Source: JBGSOV01 sp041738935
GTDB taxonomy: Bacteria; Patescibacteriota; Gracilibacteria; CAIRYL01; GCA-016699755
Length of the DNA stretch: 64,000 nt
Direction: 5' to 3'
Assembly (NCBI GenBank): GCA_041738935.1
Contig: JBGSOV010000020.1
Span: forward strand, 62,001 to 126,000
The position numbers and the translations under genes were made by a program. Position 1 is the first letter of the stretch. The number at the start of each line of letters is the position of its first letter. Shown piece after piece: positions 58,734-64,000 of this stretch. Under the pieces are notes generated by a model, which saw nothing but the letters and a program-made list of their open reading frames with translations, was not told where the DNA came from and did not search any database.

Positions 58734-61697
58734 TTATTTCCCACTAAACTTGTATTTGCGTCCGCGCATCGCAAACGCCTGTTCAGTACCCTCTAGCACA
58801 TCGAGTACATGACGGTTCATGATCGGGTTTTCGAGTGAGCCGGAAACGACTTCGACCTGATGGTCTTTGTCTTTGTGGATGCGTACGCGGATGATCTGCT
58901 CAGCATCGGCGAGCACCGCGAGATTGGGATTGTGCGTTACCATAATCACTTGCCTGCGCCCTTTGGCGCGACGCAAAAACGGCACGAGAATTTTGGAAAT
59001 ACTTTGATTGTCGAGGTTGTCTTCCGGCTGATCGAGAATCAGCGGCGTCTCGTCCTTGTCAATCATGAGATAAAAAACAAGGAGCAGCGAGCCGCGTTCA
59101 CCTGGCGAAAGTTCGCTCAGTGGTTTGCCATCGAGGCGCAAATCATATTCGGGCACAAGATATTCGAGCCCAAAAAGATAATTGTAGAGTTCTAAAATTT
59201 TGCCTTTTTTGACCTGAGTATGGATAAATTTTTTGATGGCTTTTTTTTGGCGACGATCAAATTGCAAAGTGTCGATTATTTTTTCGAGCATGGTGGTGAT
59301 TGCTGTTGGCTCTTCGGGTTCGACTTCGGCAAGCAGCTTACTGATGGCAAGGAGTGGATTTTCTGCAAAAGCACCAGAGGATTCAGTATTGATAAAAGCA
59401 GCAAAATTTTTCTCAAAATCTAACATGCGGAGCGAAACTTCTAACGAAATATTATATTCTTTAATCAAATCAGCGTGCTTGGACAAAAAAGTACTCACAG
59501 GAGCTTTGAGATTGCTAAAGAGAGTCAGAATTTCTCCTTTTTGCTGCAAAATTGCTTCCATAACTGTTATGCGTTCTACAAATTTTTGTTTCAACTCTGC
59601 ATCTAAACGATTATCCAAATAATCAAGAATGCTTTCGTAAAAAGCAATAGTATCATCGGTTTTTGAGTCGCCGATGATTTGTTTACGCTGATCTTCCCAG
59701 ATTTTAAGCTCTGTCAAATAGCCTTGATACTGTTGATGTGGCAGATCAAGCAGCGCAATCTGCGTCTCGATTTGATTTTGCAAATCTTGGCATAGTGTCA
59801 CCAGACTTTGAGGGTGAGGTTTGTTGTCAGAATTGTCTTCGGTTTTGCCGAGGAGCACAGTAATTTCTGTCAAAGATTTTTGAATCACCGCTATTTTTTT
59901 CTCGATGATGTCGGTTTTGAGGGTAAAATCAATTACATTTTCAATCTTGATGCCAAAAATATCTTTTAGAAGCCCTTTATCTTGCAGCTGCCACGTATCA
60001 ATCCCCTCCTTGACACGCTGCCATTTGGCAACAAACGCTTGCAACTGAGCGTGTTGCTCTTCGAGCAACATTTGCTCGTCTTGTTTTTTGACAATCAGAA
60101 CTTCGGTTTGTGCGAGCTCTTTTCGCAAATCAGCAATTGCGCTGTTGATCTCCTCAAAAGTGTGTTGAATGTCTTTGCTGACTGAAGGATTGGCGATTTC
60201 GTTTGGCTTTTTGGCTTCGTGCTCTGCTCGTTCTTTTTGCTTTTTGTCGAGCAAATGCTGCGTTTTGTTGCGATACACTTCGGTACGTTTTTCTTCGAGC
60301 ACAATAATGTGCTTGTTGATAACTTGCAATTGAGCTTGTCTGGCTGCGATATTATCGTCCGCAAGTGCGCGTTTTTTGACAATAAGTTCACGAAACGAAT
60401 GGCAGCCAAGGCGTTTGGCAGGTTCGAGATGATGAAAAATCACGCTTTGCAATTCGTCTTCAAATTCTTCACCGCCCAATGTGCAAAGTCGTTCAAAATG
60501 ATTTTGCGGAATATATTTGATGTGTTCTGGTTTTTGCGAATCGGGATCCAAATCGAGCGTCTTGCTGTCACTGGTAGAATTGTCCGCCCACGTGAGTGCT
60601 GCCGAAAAATTGCCAGCGAGATTTTTTTTGCGAAATTTGTCTTTGGTAAGAAAAGAAAAGTTGCCGACTTGCGAATTTCCAAGCAGCGCGAGAATGTCGA
60701 CAAGCGCGCTTTTACCGCTGCCTTTGTTGCCGATAATGGCAATCAATTCACTACCAAACTCGATTTTGAGTCCATCAAACCATGCTTCGCGAACAGCAGA
60801 TTCTGGAGTTTTGCTCAGCGTTAACGAGCGAATATATCGATTTCCGTTTCTTTTGGTGCTTTGAAAAATCGCTGGTTCTTTACCAAAAAATACGCGATCT
60901 GGATCAGCAAGAACTTGTTTGAGTCCGTCAAAAGTCGGATCGGCTTTGACCCAACAATAGTTTTCTGCGGACGGATTTTGAGCAGTTTTGAGTTTGCCGA
61001 AAGTGGGATCTTTTGCGTCTTTCTCGCTTCCAGAAACACACGGAAGTTTGCGGAGATTAAGCCACAAACGAATGACTTCGGGTGCGTGCTTGGCACTTTT
61101 CCACTGAAAAAAATCTTGGTGTTCGAGATTGCCAGAATCAATCAGATCGATATGGTCAATAATCTTTTCACGAAAAATATTGTCTTCTGCCGGCGCAATA
61201 TTGCGGTCCGCATACGGCAAAATAATGAGATGATTATCATGCAAAGAGGAATCGTTTTTGAGCCTACTATTCACTTCGATAAAATCCACAAAAATATTTC
61301 CTTCGTAGCGAGTTTGTTCGTCAATATCCTTCAGCAAAGCGCGCTGACCATCTGAAGTCTGGCACGGTAATTCGGCAAGGAATCGTTCGATGTTTTTGAG
61401 CAAATCGGGAGCACCATCAAACAAAATTCGAAAAGGAAAACTTTTGCCTTGATGCGTCACAAATGATTTGAGAGCAACGATTGGAAAAAGCGGCTTCGTG
61501 CATTTTTTACTCGCAGATATTTCGCGAAATCCATTGACGGAATATGGCTCCAAAATCGCCGCAACTTCGGCAGCAGAAGCGTTGATTGCTTGAGCAAAAG
61601 CCGCATAGCCTTTGTCACCTTTTGGGAGATGCGGAGCCTTGACGGCAAAATCCCACTTGCGCCACTCGGAGCCTCGCAAAAATGCATTTTGTGTCAT
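58734..61697 (-). CDS. TrlF-like SMC-type ATPase with degenerate PHP-like N-terminus
   Basis: From the ATG at 61697 (MTQNAFLRGSEWRKWDF) the product has 987 residues. The first 200 resemble the PHP-type domain of TrlF proteins (GSxWxxWD..., then a TDYYSIDGY-like segment reading EPYSVNGFREI). The HxH metal motif is replaced by VKAPH, so it may not be catalytic. Walker A is IIGNKGSGKSALVD (about 319-332), a long coiled coil follows (about 430-800), then the signature ELSPGERGSLLLVFY and Walker B TPLILDQPEDNLD. This is an SMC/ABC-type head as in anti-phage and DNA repair ATPases. The function is not proven. It has a good promoter at 61723-61751. Confidence 0.75.
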   Translation of the reverse strand: MTQNAFLRGSEWRKWDFAVKAPHLPKGDKGYAAFAQAINASAAEVAAILEPYSVNGFREISASKKCTKPLFPIVALKSFVTHQGKSFPFRILFDGAPDLLKNIERFLAELPCQTSDGQRALLKDIDEQTRYEGNIFVDFIEVNSRLKNDSSLHDNHLIILPYADRNIAPAEDNIFREKIIDHIDLIDSGNLEHQDFFQWKSAKHAPEVIRLWLNLRKLPCVSGSEKDAKDPTFGKLKTAQNPSAENYCWVKADPTFDGLKQVLADPDRVFFGKEPAIFQSTKRNGNRYIRSLTLSKTPESAVREAWFDGLKIEFGSELIAIIGNKGSGKSALVDILALLGNSQVGNFSFLTKDKFRKKNLAGNFSAALTWADNSTSDSKTLDLDPDSQKPEHIKYIPQNHFERLCTLGGEEFEDELQSVIFHHLEPAKRLGCHSFRELIVKKRALADDNIAARQAQLQVINKHIIVLEEKRTEVYRNKTQHLLDKKQKERAEHEAKKPNEIANPSVSKDIQHTFEEINSAIADLRKELAQTEVLIVKKQDEQMLLEEQHAQLQAFVAKWQRVKEGIDTWQLQDKGLLKDIFGIKIENVIDFTLKTDIIEKKIAVIQKSLTEITVLLGKTEDNSDNKPHPQSLVTLCQDLQNQIETQIALLDLPHQQYQGYLTELKIWEDQRKQIIGDSKTDDTIAFYESILDYLDNRLDAELKQKFVERITVMEAILQQKGEILTLFSNLKAPVSTFLSKHADLIKEYNISLEVSLRMLDFEKNFAAFINTESSGAFAENPLLAISKLLAEVEPEEPTAITTMLEKIIDTLQFDRRQKKAIKKFIHTQVKKGKILELYNYLFGLEYLVPEYDLRLDGKPLSELSPGERGSLLLVFYLMIDKDETPLILDQPEDNLDNQSISKILVPFLRRAKGRRQVIMVTHNPNLAVLADAEQIIRVRIHKDKDHQVEVVSGSLENPIMNRHVLDVLEGTEQAFAMRGRKYKFSGK

Positions 61698-61722
61698 CGT
61701 TTGGTTTTGATTATTTCGCTTT

Positions 61723-61751
61723 ACTATAGCGCTTTGTAAATCAATTTGCAA
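61723..61751 (-). promoter_or_regulatory. Promoter of the TrlF-like gene
   Basis: On the minus strand TTGCAA (61751-61746) is followed after 17 nt by TATAGT (61728-61723). It lies inside the longer open frame and so supports the ATG at 61697. Confidence 0.6.
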
Positions 61752-61850
61752 TCAAAATTCAGCCGGAACAATGGATACAAGCGACTATTCGGAATATTTG
61801 CTATTGACTATTTTTAATTAATATTTCGAAATAATCTTGAATCTCGCAAA

Positions 61851-62705
61851 TCATTTCTGACATTTGACGCAGTAATGCGTGCCTCTGCCAGCACATCTGA
61901 TTTTGGAAATCAGTCCACCACATTCGAGACATTCTTGTCCTTGCCGCTGATAAACGCGCAACTTTTCGGCGTAGCCACCAGGCTTGCCATCCGAACCGAC
62001 AAAATCGCGAATGCTCGTGCCACGACAATCAATCGCTTCCTGCAAAATAAGTGTGCAGTTTGCAAAAATCTTCTGGAATTCGGTTTTTTTGAGAGACGAG
62101 ACAGAGCGCGATGGCAAAACTCCGGAACAAAAACAAACTTCGTCCGCGTAAATATTGCCGAGTCCAAAGATGAGATTTTGATTAAGGAGGAGGGCTTTAA
62201 TCGAAGTTTTACGATTTTTTGTCAGGGAATAAAAATATTCCCAATTCCATTCTGGTTGCCCGGGCTCGACGCCAAAGACAGCGAGGCGTTTTTTTACTTC
62301 ATCAGCAGCGAGAAGCTCGACCGTGCCAAAGCGCCGTTGATCGTTAAAAAAGATTTCTGCGCCGTCATCAAGTCGTATCAAAAAACGGGTGTGTTTGTCG
62401 GGTAAGTGTTGCGGATCAATCTTCGCCGGATGTCCACTGGCAAAAAGCATCTCTGTACTGCGATAAATAATCTGCCCCGTCATGCGGAGATGAATCACCA
62501 AAATCTGATCGAAATCGAGAAACCCGAGCAGCAAAAACTTGCCACGCCGATTTGGTTCGGCAAATTGTTTACTGACCAATTGTGGAGCGGCTTTCTTGAA
62601 TGAAGCGAGTTTGGGATCAAAAACTTCGACAGCAACAATTTTCTTGCCGACAATAACTTCTACCAAATCGCGCCGCACGGTTTCGACTTCGGGGAGTTCG
62701 GGCAT
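61851..62705 (-). CDS. mutM: Formamidopyrimidine-DNA glycosylase
   Basis: The 284-residue glycosylase removes oxidised purines and nicks the strand. The start at 62705 gives MPELPEVETVRRDL, where Pro2 and Glu3 are catalytic once Met is removed; the 21-codon open extension upstream must be excluded. The helix-two-turn-helix has NIYADEVCFCSGVLPSRSV, and the C-terminal zinc finger has CLECGGLISKIRCAGRGTHYCVKCQ with four Cys. Length is normal. Confidence 0.96.
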   Translation of the reverse strand: MPELPEVETVRRDLVEVIVGKKIVAVEVFDPKLASFKKAAPQLVSKQFAEPNRRGKFLLLGFLDFDQILVIHLRMTGQIIYRSTEMLFASGHPAKIDPQHLPDKHTRFLIRLDDGAEIFFNDQRRFGTVELLAADEVKKRLAVFGVEPGQPEWNWEYFYSLTKNRKTSIKALLLNQNLIFGLGNIYADEVCFCSGVLPSRSVSSLKKTEFQKIFANCTLILQEAIDCRGTSIRDFVGSDGKPGGYAEKLRVYQRQGQECLECGGLISKIRCAGRGTHYCVKCQK

Positions 62706-62789
62706 AAGAAGAAAAAGCGCGATTACGATAACAGGTTTTTTGTCTCGAATGCCAAATTTTCTCTTCACTTTTTTCTGTTAAGTTCTACT

Positions 62790-62813
62790 CGATTCCGGTC
62801 AAGCCGGAATGAC
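62790..62813. repeat. GTCATTCCGG palindromic repeat
   Basis: CGATTCCGG-TCAAG-CCGGAATGAC is the exact reverse complement of 42470-42493. It lies between mutM and aroC. Confidence 0.8.
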
Positions 62814-62923
62814 AAGGTATTTTTATTATCTGTTTTCTGTTATTTACTATCTGTTATTTGATTGTTGTTACCTGATATTTGCATTGGTTTTTTTCGCAAA
62901 AATTCGGCATAATGAGCGGCGAA

Positions 62924-63961
62924 ATGAATACATTTGGAAAATATTTTCGGGTCACAACCTTTGGCGAATCCCATGGCGTTGCGCTGGGTGCTATTATTGA
63001 TGGTTGCCCTGCGGGATTGCCATTATCCGTAGAAGAAATCGCGCACGAACTTCAGAGACGCCGCCCCGGTCAAAGCAAAGTTACGACACCGCGGCACGAA
63101 GATGATCTGCCCGAAATCCTCTCGGGCGTTTTTGAAGGCAAAACCATCGGCACTCCGATTGCTGTTGTTGTACGCAACAGTGATCAACGTTCGACTGACT
63201 ACGAAGCGCTCAAAACGATTTTTCGCCCTGGGCACGCCGACGAAGTCTGGCAGACAAAATTTGGTCATCGCGATCATCGTGGCGGCGGACGTCAATCTGG
63301 TCGCGAAACCTTGTCGCGTGTCATCGGCGGAGCGATTGCCAAAAAATTATTGATGGAAACCTGTGGCACAAAAATTATTGCTCATGTACAGCAGATTGGG
63401 AATGTCGCCGCACAATCTTTTGACGAACGCGAAATCGAGCAAAATCTCGTTCGCTGTGGCGATCCGATTGCTGCCAAACAAATGGAAGAGCTTATCATGC
63501 AAACTCGTGTAGAAAACGATGCTTTGGGAGCCATGGTCGAAGTGATTGTGCAACTGCCGCCAAAAGCACTCGGATCACCCGTGTTTGGCAAAATCGAAGC
63601 CGAACTGGCACAAGCACTAATGTCGATTGGGACAACACGCAGTTTTGAATATGGCGAAGGCATACAAGTTGTTTCGCGACTGGCGAGCGAGCAAAACCAA
63701 AAACGCGAAGGAATCTCTGGCGGAATTACCACTGGCGACGAAATTCGGCTTCGTATCGCCATCAAACCACCACCAACAATTGCGCAAAATCAGCAAATGA
63801 GAACATTGGACGGGAAGGTTATCAAACATAGTGTCGGTGGTCGCCACGATCCGTGTATTGCGCCGCGTTTTGTTCCTGTGGCGGAGGCGATGGTTGCGCT
63901 TGTTTTTGCCGACGCCTTGCTCGCACCGCCTGATCGGATTGATCAAATTTTCCGCAAATAA
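62924..63961 (+). CDS. aroC: Chorismate synthase
   Basis: The 345-residue FMN enzyme makes chorismate from EPSP, the last shikimate step. The start at 62924 gives MNTFGKYFRVTTFGESHG, the family N-terminus; an ATG at 62912 adds four residues. Further motifs are RRPGQSKVTTPRHE, HRDHRGGGRQSGRETLSRV and SVGGRHDPCIAPRFVPV, which bind FMN and phosphate. Length is typical. Its stop overlaps the start of the next gene (TAATG), so the two are coupled. Other aro genes are outside the window. Confidence 0.96.
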   Translation: MNTFGKYFRVTTFGESHGVALGAIIDGCPAGLPLSVEEIAHELQRRRPGQSKVTTPRHEDDLPEILSGVFEGKTIGTPIAVVVRNSDQRSTDYEALKTIFRPGHADEVWQTKFGHRDHRGGGRQSGRETLSRVIGGAIAKKLLMETCGTKIIAHVQQIGNVAAQSFDEREIEQNLVRCGDPIAAKQMEELIMQTRVENDALGAMVEVIVQLPPKALGSPVFGKIEAELAQALMSIGTTRSFEYGEGIQVVSRLASEQNQKREGISGGITTGDEIRLRIAIKPPPTIAQNQQMRTLDGKVIKHSVGGRHDPCIAPRFVPVAEAMVALVFADALLAPPDRIDQIFRK

Positions 63962-64000
63962 TGAATATTGTGCTTGGGCTTGCTACGTTTGTGATTGGTT
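63961..64000 (+). CDS. Start of a gene cut by the window edge
   Basis: An ATG at 63961 shares its A with the aroC TAA stop and opens the frame MNIVLGLATFVIG to the window end. The 13 residues seen are hydrophobic, like a membrane helix or the first strand of a nucleotide-binding fold. Translational coupling to aroC is likely. The product cannot be named. Confidence 0.55.
   Translation, partial: MNIVLGLATFVIG

Overview
The window is one 64 kb stretch of a bacterial chromosome with about 50 protein genes packed on both strands and roughly 40-45% G+C by eye. No rRNA, tRNA, CRISPR array, insertion sequence or phage gene was recognised. TGA ends several genes (hydG, hydE, ahcY), so the code is standard and the UGA-glycine lineages (Gracilibacteria, Absconditabacteria) are excluded. 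Almost no gene has a Shine-Dalgarno sequence, while sigma70-type promoters (TTGACA/TTGCGA, 16-18 nt, TATAAT-like) are readable. The three-helix VirB2-like pilin, the Cys-rich 574-residue protein, the small acidic YWF...LPIM protein and the PrsW and CAP-domain proteins are types I associate from memory with the candidate phyla radiation. Together with intact arginine, leucine, shikimate and pantothenate genes this makes a biosynthetically capable Patescibacteria/Peregrinibacteria-like organism my best guess. This is inference only, since no marker tree could be made.

Layout. 1-11 kb: the end of a giant helical protein, an MFS transporter, a DJ-1/PfpI protein, a secreted CAP-domain protein, uvrC with an extra acetyltransferase-like domain, and a membrane protein. 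11-16 kb: pflB and pflA, then dps and small unknown genes. 16-26 kb: a phosphoribosyltransferase-like gene, a pilB/gspE-type ATPase, gmk, a strongly structured region of about 640 nt that looks like a large non-coding RNA, rpsT, yidC and a Cys-rich zinc-ribbon protein whose tail is duplicated downstream. 26-33 kb: a membrane acyltransferase, gpmA, and the hydG-hydE-hydF maturase operon. 33-37 kb: the argJ-argC-argB-argD operon on the minus strand. 37-46 kb: a pilin-like gene with its own promoter and terminator, panB, rplA, a C-terminal processing protease, two membrane protein genes, and clpB under a CIRCE operator. 46-58 kb: a methyltransferase, a GT-C-like membrane protein, a P-loop kinase, leuA, prsW, a PfkB sugar/nucleoside kinase, an M20 amidase and ahcY. 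58-64 kb: a TrlF-like SMC-type ATPase, mutM and aroC, with a further gene overlapping the aroC stop.

How the genes work together. PflB/PflA give an anaerobic route from pyruvate to formate and acetyl-CoA. HydG/HydE/HydF build the H-cluster of an [FeFe]-hydrogenase that must be encoded elsewhere. ArgJ, ArgB, ArgC and ArgD form a complete recycling path from glutamate to ornithine. AhcY and perhaps the PfkB kinase recycle S-adenosylhomocysteine. UvrC and MutM repair DNA. ClpB, Dps and CIRCE mark stress responses.

Four features look least ordinary: the structured RNA region at 21.8-22.4 kb, the GNAT-like domain inside UvrC, palindromic repeats that have entered the reading frames of clpB and the Cys-rich gene, and the duplicated zinc-ribbon tail.
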